This document shows, one piece after another, positions 43,072 through 51,812 of a stretch of 64,000 nucleotides of DNA. The translations under genes and the position numbers were made by a program. Position 1 is the first letter of the stretch. Each line of letters starts with the position of its first letter. This DNA is from Vreelandella hamiltonii (GTDB taxonomy: Bacteria > Pseudomonadota > Gammaproteobacteria > Pseudomonadales > Halomonadaceae). The stretch spans positions 62,001-126,000 of the forward strand of contig NZ_BMXN01000006.1 of assembly GCF_014651775.1 (NCBI RefSeq). Reading direction: 5' to 3'. The notes under the pieces are model-generated. The model saw only the letters and a list, made by a program, of their open reading frames with translations, was not told the origin of the DNA and ran no database searches.

Positions 43072-43635
43072 CTACTGGCCGCGTTTGCGCAGCAGAATAT
43101 AGACCGCCCCTGTGCCGCCATCCACGTCGGTGGCGGAGCAAAATGCCAGCACGCCAGGCCACTCTCGCAACCAGGCGTTGGTGTGGCTCTTCAAGACAGG
43201 GAAATCCGCGCTGCTGCCCCACGCCTTGCCGTGTACCACCAGCACGCAGCGCAGCCCCTGTGCTGCGGCATCGCCCAGAAAACTCTCCAGCTCCAGGCGG
43301 GCCTCTTCCAGCGTGTAGCCATGCAGGTCGAGTCCTGCTTGCCAGGCGGTTTGCCCCCGTTTGAGCTGGCTGAAGGTGCGCCAGGGCAGGTCCGGCACGC
43401 TGAACTCCAGGTACTCGGAGGGGCGCACGGCTTCGACACGCCCGTCGGAGGTGCGGCCGCTGGCCTGCAGCGTGTTGCTTTCCACGGCGGCGCGGCGGCG
43501 GGCCTCGCGATTGTCGGGCTGCCGTTTGGGTTTGCCGGGATCCGCCTGGTTGGTGGCAATACGGCGTACGCCTGCTTCCTGCAGTGCCTGGCGAAAGGCA
43601 CTGATATCGTCGTCGTTGGGCAGGTGTCGCGTCAT
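43072..43635 (-). CDS. Smr domain protein
   Basis: The 187-residue protein has a polar N-terminal half and a C-terminal Smr domain. That domain contains the [18 protein letters not shown] motif, the [15 protein letters not shown] HGxG-type motif, and [20 protein letters not shown]. Small stand-alone Smr proteins of this type are nucleases (SmrA/B-like) acting on DNA or on stalled-ribosome mRNA. The sequence does not separate these roles. ATG 43635 gives [18 protein letters not shown], a typical start of the family. The gene converges on the patatin gene, with stops one base apart. Confidence 0.9.
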   Translation of the reverse strand: MTRHLPNDDDISAFRQALQEAGVRRIATNQADPGKPKRQPDNREARRRAAVESNTLQASGRTSDGRVEAVRPSEYLEFSVPDLPWRTFSQLKRGQTAWQAGLDLHGYTLEEARLELESFLGDAAAQGLRCVLVVHGKAWGSSADFPVLKSHTNAWLREWPGVLAFCSATDVDGGTGAVYILLRKRGQ

Positions 43636-43777
43636 GGTCGGCTCGGCATCGGTGAAAGTACACGTTGATAAAGATGCACAGTATAGCGAGCCAGGCGTCG
43701 CTGTGAACCTCGTGGCTGTGAACCGAGCGGCGTCAAAGGTACAATCCTCCCATGATGTCATGTTGCCAGGAGCCCCT

Positions 43778-44737
43778 GTGACCACGCACTCCCCCGAAGA
43801 GCTGTCCACTTCTACGCTTTCACTGCCCGATTCGACGCTGGCACACGAGCTGATAACGCTGCGCGATTACCTGCGCTGGGTCTCCAGCGAGTTCTACTTG
43901 GCGGGCCTGCATTATGGCCACGGCACGCAGTCCCCTTGGGACGAAGCGGTCGCCCTGAGCCTGGGCGCGCTGCACTTGCCCTGGAACGTCGACCCCGCCG
44001 TGCTCGATGCGCGGCTGCTCCCCATGGAGCGTTCGCGCATCATCAAGCTCGCCCGCGAGCGCATCACCACTCGTCGTCCGTTGCCCTACCTGCTGGGTGA
44101 GGCCTTCTTCGCGGGTTACCCCTTCTCGGTAGACGAGCGCGTGCTGATTCCGCGCTCGCCCATTGCCGAGCTGATCGAAGATGGCTTTGCCGCCTGGTTC
44201 CCCGAAGAGCCCCCCGCTCGGGTGCTGGACCTGTGTACCGGCTCCGGCTGTATCGGCATCGCCACGGCGCTGGTGCTGCCCACCTGTGACGTCGCGCTGG
44301 CGGATATCAGCCAGGACGCCCTGGCCGTGGCGCGTCAGAACATCACCCGTCACGATGTCGGTGACCGGGTACGCGCCTGGGAGTCGGACGTGTTCAGCGG
44401 CCTTCAGGGGCAGACATTTGAACTGATCGTCTCGAACCCGCCCTACGTGGACGCCCGCGACCTGGCGACCATGCCCGCCGAATTCCGCCACGAGCCTGAC
44501 CTTGCGCTGGGCGCTGGCAGCGATGGGCTGGATATCGTCCGGCGTATTCTGCGTGACGCGCGCCGCCATTTGAGCGACGACGGCTGGCTGATCGTCGAGG
44601 TGGGCAACTCCGACCGTCATGTAGAGGCCGCTTTCCCCGACGTGCCCTTTATGTGGCTTGACTTCGAGCGTGGCGGCCAGGGCGTGTTTGCCCTGAGCGC
44701 CGCTGAACTCGACGCCCATGCGGCGTCTTTTGCGTGA
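43778..44737 (+). CDS. prmB: ribosomal protein uL3 glutamine methyltransferase
   Basis: The 319-residue SAM enzyme methylates a glutamine of ribosomal protein uL3. An N-terminal helical domain ([20 protein letters not shown]) leads to the methyltransferase fold. The SAM motif is [14 protein letters not shown] near residue 150, and the glutamine-binding motif is NPPYVD near 220. The GTG start at 43778 has AGGAG 5 bp upstream; ATGs further upstream add non-family residues. It precedes aroC by 13 bp, and this prmB-aroC pair is widespread in gammaproteobacteria, which supports PrmB over PrmC. Confidence 0.93.
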   Translation: MTTHSPEELSTSTLSLPDSTLAHELITLRDYLRWVSSEFYLAGLHYGHGTQSPWDEAVALSLGALHLPWNVDPAVLDARLLPMERSRIIKLARERITTRRPLPYLLGEAFFAGYPFSVDERVLIPRSPIAELIEDGFAAWFPEEPPARVLDLCTGSGCIGIATALVLPTCDVALADISQDALAVARQNITRHDVGDRVRAWESDVFSGLQGQTFELIVSNPPYVDARDLATMPAEFRHEPDLALGAGSDGLDIVRRILRDARRHLSDDGWLIVEVGNSDRHVEAAFPDVPFMWLDFERGGQGVFALSAAELDAHAASFA

Positions 44738-44750
44738 GGAAATAACGCCC

Positions 44751-45842
44751 ATGTCTGGCAACACCTTTGGCAAACTGTTTACCGTCACCACCTTTGGCGA
44801 AAGCCACGGCCCTGCGCTGGGGGCCATCGTCGATGGCTGCCCGCCCGGTATCGAGATTAGCGAAGCCGACCTGCAGGGCGACCTGGACCGCCGCCGCCCC
44901 GGCAGCTCCCGGCATACCACCCAGCGCAAGGAGCCGGATCAGGTCCGCATTCTCTCTGGCGTGTTCGAAGGCAAGACCACGGGGACCTCCATTGGCCTGC
45001 TGATCGAGAATACCGACCAGCGCTCCAAGGATTACTCGAAGATCAAGGATCAGTTCCGGCCCGCCCATGCCGACTACACCTACCATCACAAGTATGGGCA
45101 TCGTGACTACCGGGGGGGCGGGCGCTCCAGCGCCCGTGAAACCGCCATGCGCGTGGCGGCCGGAGCCATAGCCAAAAAAGTACTGGCGGCGCAGGGCATT
45201 CAGATTCGTGGCTACATGAGCCAGCTGGGGCCGATCAAGATCGACTTCAAAGGCTGGGACAGCGTCGAGCAGAATGCCTTCTTCTGCCCCGATCCGGACA
45301 AAGTGCCTGAGCTGGAAAGCTACATGGATCAGCTGCGCCGTGACCAGGACTCGGTGGGGGCAGAGATCACCGTGGTTGCGGAAGGCGTGCCGGTGGGGCT
45401 TGGCGAGCCGGTGTTCGATCGCCTGGATGCTGATCTGGCGCATGGTCTGATGAGCATCAATGCGGTAAAAGGCATCGAGATTGGCGCCGGTTTTGGCTGC
45501 GTGGCACAGCGGGGCAGCGAGCACCGCGATGAGCTGACCCCTGAGGGGTTCCTCTCCAACCATGCCGGGGGCGTGCTGGGCGGTATTTCCAGTGGCCAGC
45601 CCATCGTGGCACGGCTGGCGCTGAAACCGACCTCCAGCATCACCACGCCGGGCCGCTCGATCGACGTGCACGGCGAGCCGGTGGAGGTGATTACCAAGGG
45701 GCGTCATGACCCCTGTGTGGGCATTCGTGCCACGCCGATTGCCGAAGCCATGATGGCCATGACGCTGCTGGACCACTGGCTGCGCCACCGTGGGCAGAAT
45801 GCCGATGTCAGCGTTGATACACCGGCCATCGGCCAGCGATAA
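44751..45842 (+). CDS. aroC: chorismate synthase
   Basis: The 363-residue FMN-dependent enzyme converts 5-enolpyruvylshikimate 3-phosphate to chorismate, the last step of the shikimate pathway. Signature sequences are [14 protein letters not shown] near the start, [14 protein letters not shown], and the FMN/substrate-binding stretch [20 protein letters not shown] near residue 130. A further one is [13 protein letters not shown] near 280. Length fits the family, and ATG 44751 gives the usual [10 protein letters not shown] start. It is co-directional with prmB (13 bp gap) and followed 60 bp later by the DUF6489 gene with its own ribosome site. Confidence 0.95.
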   Translation: MSGNTFGKLFTVTTFGESHGPALGAIVDGCPPGIEISEADLQGDLDRRRPGSSRHTTQRKEPDQVRILSGVFEGKTTGTSIGLLIENTDQRSKDYSKIKDQFRPAHADYTYHHKYGHRDYRGGGRSSARETAMRVAAGAIAKKVLAAQGIQIRGYMSQLGPIKIDFKGWDSVEQNAFFCPDPDKVPELESYMDQLRRDQDSVGAEITVVAEGVPVGLGEPVFDRLDADLAHGLMSINAVKGIEIGAGFGCVAQRGSEHRDELTPEGFLSNHAGGVLGGISSGQPIVARLALKPTSSITTPGRSIDVHGEPVEVITKGRHDPCVGIRATPIAEAMMAMTLLDHWLRHRGQNADVSVDTPAIGQR

Positions 45843-45902
45843 CGCCACGGTACGCCTCGGGGTTCGCTGCTACACTCAAGCATGACGGTCAAGGAGTCGC
45901 CT

Positions 45903-46274
45903 ATGAAGATCAACGTTGAGTTTGACCTGACGCCGGACGAGTTTCGGCGTTCGCTGGGGCTACCGGATGTCGAGGCGTTTCAGCAAAGCCTGCTGGACAA
46001 CATCCAGCGCCAGATGGAGTCAGGGGTGGAGGGTTACGACCCCATGAGCCTGATGCGCCCGTTCCTGCAGCAGCCGATGATGCAACAAGGGCTATCGCAG
46101 GGGCTGGCCAACTTCGGTACCTACCAGCAGATGATGCTGGATATGCTGCGGCAGGCGGGTTCCAGTGCCACCAGCAGCAGCCAGTCTCGCGAAGAGCAGG
46201 AGGCACCCAGCACGGCCAGCAGTCGAGGCACCAAGGCGAAAGCCGCTTCGTCACGAACCCGCGCTAAAGGTTAG
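45903..46274 (+). CDS. DUF6489-like protein with a basic tail, next to the PHA genes
   Basis: The 123-residue protein begins MKINVEFDLTPDEFRRSLGL, then PDVEAFQQSLLDNIQRQMES, matching the DUF6489 start as I remember it. The middle (about 50-85) is a Met/Gln-rich amphipathic helix (FLQQPMMQQGLSQGLANFG). The last 38 residues are low-complexity Ser/Ala/Lys/Arg (SSRGTKAKAASSRTRAKG). AAGGAGTC lies before ATG 45903. No known activity; the phasin gene follows 127 bp later. The helix plus basic tail invites comparison with granule proteins that also bind DNA, which is inference only. Confidence 0.75.
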   Translation: MKINVEFDLTPDEFRRSLGLPDVEAFQQSLLDNIQRQMESGVEGYDPMSLMRPFLQQPMMQQGLSQGLANFGTYQQMMLDMLRQAGSSATSSSQSREEQEAPSTASSRGTKAKAASSRTRAKG

Positions 46275-46322
46275 GGCTGCCGCCAAAGCAGAGTTGTCAA
46301 GCGGCAAGCCAGCGATTACTCT

Positions 46323-46337
46323 TTGTGCGATGCACAA
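46323..46337. promoter_or_regulatory. candidate PhaR-type operator upstream of phaP
   Basis: TTGTGC-GAT-GCACAA is a perfect 15-bp dyad 65 bp upstream of the phaP start codon. Its core TGC-N3-GCA agrees with the TGC...GCA type of site bound by PHA-sensing PhaR repressors in other proteobacteria. A candidate -35 TTGTCA lies at 46295-46300. No phaR gene is in the window. Confidence 0.5.
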
Positions 46338-46351
46338 TTATTGCGATGTGA

Positions 46352-46371
46352 ATGAGCCACTCCAGGCTCAT
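46352..46371 (+). other. hairpin in the phaP leader
   Basis: ATGAGCC and GGCTCAT pair over a 6-nt loop, ending 30 bp before the phaP ATG and just upstream of its ACAGGAG ribosome site. It may stabilise the phaP mRNA or influence its translation. Confidence 0.5.
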
Positions 46372-46401
46372 GCCAGGGAATGAGAGACAGGAGCTACCAC
46401 A

Positions 46402-46812
46402 ATGCAAGACAAGATGATGGAGGCGTTCAGCGCCCAGACCCGCCAGATGTTCGAGCCGATGCGCAAGATGAACTCGCTGATGCTCAACAACATGGAAAAG
46501 ATGACCCAGTACCAGCTGGAAGCCATGAAGCGCTACAGCCAGATGGGGACCGAGCGTATTCGCAGCGCCACCGAAATCAACGATGCCGAAAGCCTGCGTG
46601 ACTTCGGCACCCGGCAAGCGGAAATGATGAACGAGCTTTCCCAGCAGATGCAGGAAGATGCCCGCGCCATGGGCGAGATGACCCTGCAGTTCAAGACAGA
46701 AATGGAGAAGCTGTTCAGCGAAGCCGGGCAAAAAATGAGCGAACAGGCCACGGCAACCGCGAAAGGCGAGTCCTCGGCCAAGGCCACCAGCCAGTCGTCA
46801 CGCAAGAGCTGA
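46402..46812 (+). CDS. phaP: phasin (PHA granule-associated protein)
   Basis: The 136-residue protein is a phasin, which coats polyhydroxyalkanoate granules. It is almost entirely helical and Met/Gln/Glu rich (MFEPMRKMNSLMLNNMEKMT, later LSQQMQEDARAMGEMTLQFK), with a Ser/Ala/Thr/Lys tail (SSAKATSQSSRKS). It has no membrane helix or enzyme motif. ACAGGAG precedes the ATG. It lies directly upstream of phaC on the same strand, with a strong hairpin between. This would give many phasin transcripts and fewer synthase transcripts. Confidence 0.9.
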   Translation: MQDKMMEAFSAQTRQMFEPMRKMNSLMLNNMEKMTQYQLEAMKRYSQMGTERIRSATEINDAESLRDFGTRQAEMMNELSQQMQEDARAMGEMTLQFKTEMEKLFSEAGQKMSEQATATAKGESSAKATSQSSRKS

Positions 46813-46826
46813 TATCACGTACTGTT

Positions 46827-46855
46827 CGCGGCGCCGATGAGGCGCCGCGTTCTTT
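46827..46855 (+). terminator. terminator or attenuator between phaP and phaC
   Basis: A 9-bp GC stem CGCGGCGCC / GGCGCCGCG with a GATGA loop is followed by TTCTTTT, 14 bp after the phaP stop and 50 bp before the phaC start. Confidence 0.75.
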
Positions 46856-46905
46856 TGGATGAGCTGTCAGAGCGAACAATGCTCGGCAAGCGAGGGGGAA
46901 CTCGT

Positions 46906-48759
46906 ATGCAGTCAGGGTGGAAAATACCGTCTCAACCGCTAACCCAGCCGGAAATGGAGGCCTGGAAAGCTCAATTGGACGACGTCGCCGAGCAGTACAA
47001 GGGGCTGCTCGAAGACCTGCTACAGCGCATCGTGCCCAGTGAAGCCGCAGACTCGGTCTACCGTGACATGCGTGAAAGCTTCGAGGCGGCAGCCCAGTCG
47101 CTGATGAGCAACCCCAACCTGCTGTGGCAAACCCAATCGCGGCTGATCCAGGACCAGTGGCTGCTGTGGCAGCAGGGCGTTCGCGCCATGGCGGGCGAAC
47201 AGGTCACGCCGCTGATCACACCCCCCAAGCATGACCGCCGCTTCAGCGACGAGGCCTGGCGCCAGGACCCCTACTACATGGCGATCATGCAGCAGTACCT
47301 GCTGTTTTCGCAGATGGTCGAGGAGCTGATCGGCGACCTGAACGGGCTGGACCCCACCCACAAGCGCAATCTGGCGTTCTATGCGCGTCAGGTGGTCAGC
47401 GCCATGTCGCCCACCAACTTCGTATCCACCAACCCGGAAGTCATGCGGCGTACGCTGGAGACCAAGGGGCAGAACCTGGTGGACGGCCTGACCCGCCTGC
47501 GCGAAGACCTGGCCAACTCGGCCGAAGGGGTCAACGTACGCATGACCGACCGCAGCGCCTTCGGGGTCGGCGACAACATCGCCGTGACGCCGGGCTCTGT
47601 GGTATACGAAAACGAGCTGATTCAGCTGATTCAGTACGCCCCGACCACAGAGAAAACCTTCAAGACGCCGCTGTTGATCGTGCCACCATGGATCAACAAG
47701 TATTACATTCTCGACCTGCGCGACGACAACTCGCTGGTCAAGTGGCTGGTAGAGCAGGGGCACACGGTGTTTCTGATCTCCTGGCGCAACCCTGGCCCTG
47801 CTCAACGCGACATCACCTGGGCCGACTACATGCAGCTGGGGCCGATCAGCGCCATGGAGGCCATCGAGCAGGCCTGCGGCGAAAAGTCGGTCAACCTGGT
47901 CAGCTACTGCGTGGGTGGGACGCTCACGGCGTCCACGGTGGCCTACCTGACCAGCACGCGTCGTGGCCGCAAGGTCAAGTCGGTGACCTACATGGCAACG
48001 CTACAGGACTTCCGCGATCCGGGCGACATTGGCGTCTTTCTCAACGAGCGCGTCATTCAAGGGCTGGAGCAGAGCATGCAGCTCAAGGGCTACCTGGACG
48101 GTCGCTCCATGGCGTACACCTTCAACCTGCTGCGGGAAAACGACCTGTTCTGGTCGTTCTACATCAACAACTACCTGAAAGGTGACGTGCCTGCGGCGTT
48201 CGATCTGCTCTACTGGAACACCGATGGCACCAACCTGACCGCAGGCACCCACGCCTGGTACCTGCGCCACATGTATCTGGAAAATCGCCTGGTAGAGCCC
48301 GGTGGCATCGAGCTGGACGACGTCAAGATCGACCTGCGCAAGATCTCGGCGCCCAGCTATTTCGTCTCGACCAAGGAAGACCACATTGCCAAGTGGAACA
48401 GCACTTACTACGGTGCGCTGCTGCCCAAGGGGCCAGTGACCTTCGTGTTAGGGGGCTCCGGGCATATCGCCGGGATCGTCAACCCGCCGCACAAGAACAA
48501 GTACGGCTACTGGACGAACGACGAGCTGCCGGACTCCCACGATGCATGGCAGCAGGGGGCGACCTTCAACGAAGGCTCCTGGTGGCCGCACTGGCAGGCC
48601 TGGGTGACGGAGAACGGCTACGCGGATGCCGACCCGAAGAAAATGGTGCCGGCCCGTCAGCCCGGAGAGGGGGAGCTGAAAGTGATCGAGCCCGCCCCAG
48701 GACGCTATGTGAAAATGACCATTCCAGAAGTGCTGGGGGAAATTCCCTCGGCCCGCTAA
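46906..48759 (+). CDS. phaC: class I polyhydroxyalkanoate synthase
   Basis: The 617-residue enzyme polymerises (R)-3-hydroxyacyl-CoA into PHA. The catalytic Cys335 sits in SYCVGGT, Asp492 in TKEDHIAKW and His520 in GGSGHIAGIV. The lipase-like box begins with Ser instead of the usual Gly, a variant I recall for Halomonas PhaC. The N-terminal domain (about 1-230) and the class I length are normal. ATG 46906 follows GAGGGGGA by 6 bp; ATG 46879 further upstream adds non-family residues. No phaA or phaB is present, so precursor supply genes are elsewhere. Confidence 0.95.
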   Translation: MQSGWKIPSQPLTQPEMEAWKAQLDDVAEQYKGLLEDLLQRIVPSEAADSVYRDMRESFEAAAQSLMSNPNLLWQTQSRLIQDQWLLWQQGVRAMAGEQVTPLITPPKHDRRFSDEAWRQDPYYMAIMQQYLLFSQMVEELIGDLNGLDPTHKRNLAFYARQVVSAMSPTNFVSTNPEVMRRTLETKGQNLVDGLTRLREDLANSAEGVNVRMTDRSAFGVGDNIAVTPGSVVYENELIQLIQYAPTTEKTFKTPLLIVPPWINKYYILDLRDDNSLVKWLVEQGHTVFLISWRNPGPAQRDITWADYMQLGPISAMEAIEQACGEKSVNLVSYCVGGTLTASTVAYLTSTRRGRKVKSVTYMATLQDFRDPGDIGVFLNERVIQGLEQSMQLKGYLDGRSMAYTFNLLRENDLFWSFYINNYLKGDVPAAFDLLYWNTDGTNLTAGTHAWYLRHMYLENRLVEPGGIELDDVKIDLRKISAPSYFVSTKEDHIAKWNSTYYGALLPKGPVTFVLGGSGHIAGIVNPPHKNKYGYWTNDELPDSHDAWQQGATFNEGSWWPHWQAWVTENGYADADPKKMVPARQPGEGELKVIEPAPGRYVKMTIPEVLGEIPSAR

Positions 48760-48765
48760 AAGCAA

Positions 48766-48804
48766 GGCCCCCGCTCGCCGGTCAACGGCGTCAATGCGGG
48801 GGCC
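48766..48804. terminator. nested inverted repeat between convergent phaC and lnt
   Basis: GGCCCCCGC / GCGGGGGCC (9 bp) encloses an inner CGCCG-GTCAA-CGGCG hairpin, 7 bp past the phaC stop. Flanking T runs are poor, so its efficiency as a terminator is uncertain. The position between convergent genes suits a shared terminator. Confidence 0.55.
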
Positions 48805-48832
48805 AGGCAGCAGGCAGGGCTGGTAAGGTGCG

Positions 48833-50296
48833 TTATCCTGCGCGGCGACGTGCAACCCCAGGCAGCAACAGCAGGCCTGCCAGCAGCCAGGTGGGCCAGC
48901 TACCCATGCGGGTAAAGGGCGTGAGCCCCTGCATGGCGTGGAACTCGCCGGTCAGGTAGGTGGTTTCGAACTGCGGTGCACGGTCGACGAGCTTGCCGCG
49001 GGGGTCGATGATGGCGGTAATGCCGTTGCTGGTGGCACGCACCACGTAGCGGCCATTTTCCAGCGCACGCAGGCGCGCCATTTGCAGGTGCTGGTGTGGG
49101 CCGATGGAGGCGCCGAACCAGGTGTCGTTGGAGACCGTGACGATGACATCGCTATCCATGGCGCGGCGTGCCACCAGCTGCGGATAGATGATCTCGTAAC
49201 AGATCGCGTTACCGATGGTGACCCCGGCGGCCTGCATGGGCACCTGATGAGAGGCCCCCTTGCTAAAGCTGGACATGGGCAGGTCGAAGAAGTTGATCGC
49301 CCCGCGCAGCACGCTTTCCAGCGGCAAGTACTCACCGAACGGAACCAGATGCTCTTTCTGATAGCTGCCTTCCACGTTGCCGACACCAATCACACTGTTG
49401 AAATAGCGATTGGCCTCGTCCAGTTGCACGATGCCGGTGAGCAGCGCCGTTTCAGGCGGCAGGTTGCTTTGCACGCGCTCCAGCACCGGGCGCGCCTGAC
49501 TATCGATCATGGGCAGGGCGGTCTCTGGCCACAGGATCAGGTCGGCATCGTCTGCAACCTGACGGGTCAGGTCGCTGTAGATGTTGGCAGCGCTGCGCTG
49601 GCCTTCCGGTGTCCATTTCAGTAGCTGCGGAAGGTTGCCCTGAAGCAGGGCCACGCGAGTGGGTTCGTCCACCGGTGTGGTCCAGTGTTGGGGCAGTGCC
49701 AGAGGCGTGAGCCAGATGGCCGCCAGCGGCAGCGCTGCCCACCACTGACGGCGCAGGAAGGCCACACCCAGGGTGCCGCTCAAAACGACCAGCAATGAGA
49801 GCCAATAGACACCGCCGACCGGAGCCCAGCTGGCCAGGGGCGAGTCGACGTAGCTCGACCCCACCAGCAGCCAGGGAAACCCGGTAAACAGATAGGTGCG
49901 CAGTACCTCACCCAGTACCCAGGCACCGGCGAAGGTCACTACTGCCCAACGGGGGCCGACGAAGCGTCGATAGAGCCAGAACGTACCCGCGAAAAACAGC
50001 GCCAGTACGGTCACGAACAGCGCGGTGAGAAAGACCGCCAAGGGCATGCCGGTATAGCCGTAATCATGGATCGAGACGTATACCCAGGAGGTGCCGCTGG
50101 CAAACAGTGCCACCCCGTACAGCCACCCCTTCAGCGCGGCCTGAGCCGGGCTCAGCTGATGCAGGCCCAGAAAGAGCAGGCCAATGGCGACAGGCCCCAG
50201 CCACCAGAGTTCGAAAGGGGAGGCGGTGAGCGTGGTAAAACCACCGGCCACCAGGGCGGCCAGCAGTTGAAGTGGTAACGTGGGAGTCAACCCCAT
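48833..50296 (-). CDS. lnt: apolipoprotein N-acyltransferase
   Basis: The 487-residue inner-membrane enzyme N-acylates the terminal cysteine of lipoproteins. An N-terminal set of about seven membrane helices (LQLLAALVAGGFTTLTASPF, then WWLGPVAIGLLFLGL) precedes a periplasmic nitrilase domain. That domain has catalytic Glu in LWPETALPMID, Lys in YQKEHLVPFGEYLPLE and Cys in IGNAICYEIIYP. One more helix follows at the C-terminus (WLLAGLLLLPGVARRR). It lies 49 bp downstream of corC on the same strand, in the conserved lnt-corC-ybeY-phoH-miaB block. Confidence 0.95.
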   Translation of the reverse strand: MGLTPTLPLQLLAALVAGGFTTLTASPFELWWLGPVAIGLLFLGLHQLSPAQAALKGWLYGVALFASGTSWVYVSIHDYGYTGMPLAVFLTALFVTVLALFFAGTFWLYRRFVGPRWAVVTFAGAWVLGEVLRTYLFTGFPWLLVGSSYVDSPLASWAPVGGVYWLSLLVVLSGTLGVAFLRRQWWAALPLAAIWLTPLALPQHWTTPVDEPTRVALLQGNLPQLLKWTPEGQRSAANIYSDLTRQVADDADLILWPETALPMIDSQARPVLERVQSNLPPETALLTGIVQLDEANRYFNSVIGVGNVEGSYQKEHLVPFGEYLPLESVLRGAINFFDLPMSSFSKGASHQVPMQAAGVTIGNAICYEIIYPQLVARRAMDSDVIVTVSNDTWFGASIGPHQHLQMARLRALENGRYVVRATSNGITAIIDPRGKLVDRAPQFETTYLTGEFHAMQGLTPFTRMGSWPTWLLAGLLLLPGVARRRAG

Positions 50297-50345
50297 AGCA
50301 ATATCCTGTCAGCAGGGTGCAACGGTAACGCAGCGCCAGTGGCGG

Positions 50346-51227
50346 CTAGTCAGCGTCGGTCTCGTCGTCGGCATCGCGTTCACGATAGGCCTCGAGCAGG
50401 CGGATGCGCCGGTTGTCGGCATTCAGAATGACAAAGCGCCAACCGCCTAGCGTAGTGTGCTCGCCACGGCCGGGCAGGTGGCCGAATTGCTGCATGACCA
50501 GCCCCCCCACGGTGTCGAATTCGTCATCGGAAAAGGCCGTGCCAAAGCGTTCATTGAAGTCTTCGATGGGCGTCAGGGCACGGATGGCGAAGTGGCCGTT
50601 TTCCAGCGTGCGGATATCGTCCTCTTCGTCGGTATCGTGCTCGTCCTCGATATCCCCGACGATCTGTTCGAGGATATCTTCGATGGTGATGATGCCCGCC
50701 GTGCCGCCATACTCGTCCACGACGATGGCCATGTGGTTATGGGTGTCCCGGAACTCCTTGAGCAGGCTGTTGAGGCGCTTGGATTCGGGAATGAACATGG
50801 CCGGACGCAGCACGTCTTCCAGCTTGAAGGCGTCGCGCTGTTCCTGAGTCTGGGAGAGCAGCGGCAGCAGGTCCTTGACCAGCAGAATGCCTTTGACGTC
50901 GTCGAGATTTTCACCCACCACCGGGTAGCGGGAGTGGCCGGTCTCCTGTATCAGCGGCAGGTAGTCGTCACTGGTCTGGTCCAGGGCGATGGCGGTGACC
51001 TGAGAGCGCGGGATGAGGATTTCGCGAACCTGCTGGGCACTGATGTCGAGGGCGCCTTCAATGATCATGATGGCGTCCTGATCCAGTTTCAGCTTGCAGG
51101 CCGTGTGGCGTAGAAACGTCATCAGCTCATCCCGTGAGCTGGGTTCATCGCTGTCTCCGGAAAGGGCGCCAAAGAGTTTCTCGAGCCATGATTTTTGATT
51201 GGGGTTGCTCGATCGATCTTCGCTCAT
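50346..51227 (-). CDS. corC: CorC/HlyC family CBS domain protein
   Basis: The 293-residue protein has two CBS domains (about 65-190: ILIPRSQVTAIALDQTSDDY, VVGENLDDVKGILLVKDLL, MAIVVDEYGGTAGIITIEDI). A CorC_HlyC transporter-associated domain follows (about 205-285, then GGLVMQQFGHLPGRGEHTT). It has no membrane helices, as in E. coli YbeX/CorC, linked to Mg2+/Co2+ efflux and, in recent work as I recall, to ribosome maturation. ATG 51227 (MSEDRSSNPNQK) with GAGAGAACTGACGCA upstream is preferred to the ATG nine codons earlier. It sits in the lnt-corC-ybeY block, 123 bp from ybeY. Confidence 0.93.
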   Translation of the reverse strand: MSEDRSSNPNQKSWLEKLFGALSGDSDEPSSRDELMTFLRHTACKLKLDQDAIMIIEGALDISAQQVREILIPRSQVTAIALDQTSDDYLPLIQETGHSRYPVVGENLDDVKGILLVKDLLPLLSQTQEQRDAFKLEDVLRPAMFIPESKRLNSLLKEFRDTHNHMAIVVDEYGGTAGIITIEDILEQIVGDIEDEHDTDEEDDIRTLENGHFAIRALTPIEDFNERFGTAFSDDEFDTVGGLVMQQFGHLPGRGEHTTLGGWRFVILNADNRRIRLLEAYRERDADDETDAD

Positions 51228-51350
51228 TGCGTCAGTTCTCTCAGTTACGGGCAAGGTAGTTCGATAAAGGGGGGTGATGACAGCTCATCGTTGTATCACT
51301 GAGTGGCGGCAGACACCACCGCTAGCGGCAGCTTTCTGCAACAAAGCCAC

Positions 51351-51812
51351 TCATGCCTGATAAGGGTCATCGATCTTCAGGGTCGCCAGCAGCTCCCGCT
51401 CGAGCTGCTCCATCTCTTCGGCTTCCTGCTCTTCGATATGGTCATAGCCCATCAGGTGCAGGGTGCCGTGAACCACCATGTGCGCATAATGGTGCTCCAG
51501 CGGCTTTTGCTGCTCGTGGGCTTCTTGGGCCACCACCGCATGGCAGATGACCAGATCGCCCAGCAGAGGCAGCGTGATGCCAGGCGGGTTCTCGAAAGGG
51601 AACGACAGCACGTTGGTGGGCTTGTCCTTGCCTCGGTAGTCGCGGTTCAGCGCCTGACTCTCGGCTTCATCCACGAACCGGATGGTCAGCTCCTGGCGGT
51701 CGTCGTCAGGATGGCGATCAAACACGCAGCTCACCCATTGGGTGAGCTGGTCGAGAGAGGGTAGCAGCGGTTCGTCGATGGCCGCTTGCCGATCGATCAT
51801 TGGCTCGTTCAT
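51351..51812 (-). CDS. ybeY: endoribonuclease YbeY (16S rRNA maturation)
   Basis: The 153-residue metalloprotein processes the 16S rRNA 3' end and acts in ribosome quality control. The zinc motif is [20 protein letters not shown], giving three histidine ligands, with the conserved TNVLSFPFE in the middle (arginine-site region [20 protein letters not shown]). Length matches the family. Its start overlaps the phoH stop by 4 bp, so the two are translationally coupled. It is in the conserved order lnt-corC-ybeY-phoH-miaB, all on the minus strand. Confidence 0.95.
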   Translation of the reverse strand: MNEPMIDRQAAIDEPLLPSLDQLTQWVSCVFDRHPDDDRQELTIRFVDEAESQALNRDYRGKDKPTNVLSFPFENPPGITLPLLGDLVICHAVVAQEAHEQQKPLEHHYAHMVVHGTLHLMGYDHIEEQEAEEMEQLERELLATLKIDDPYQA

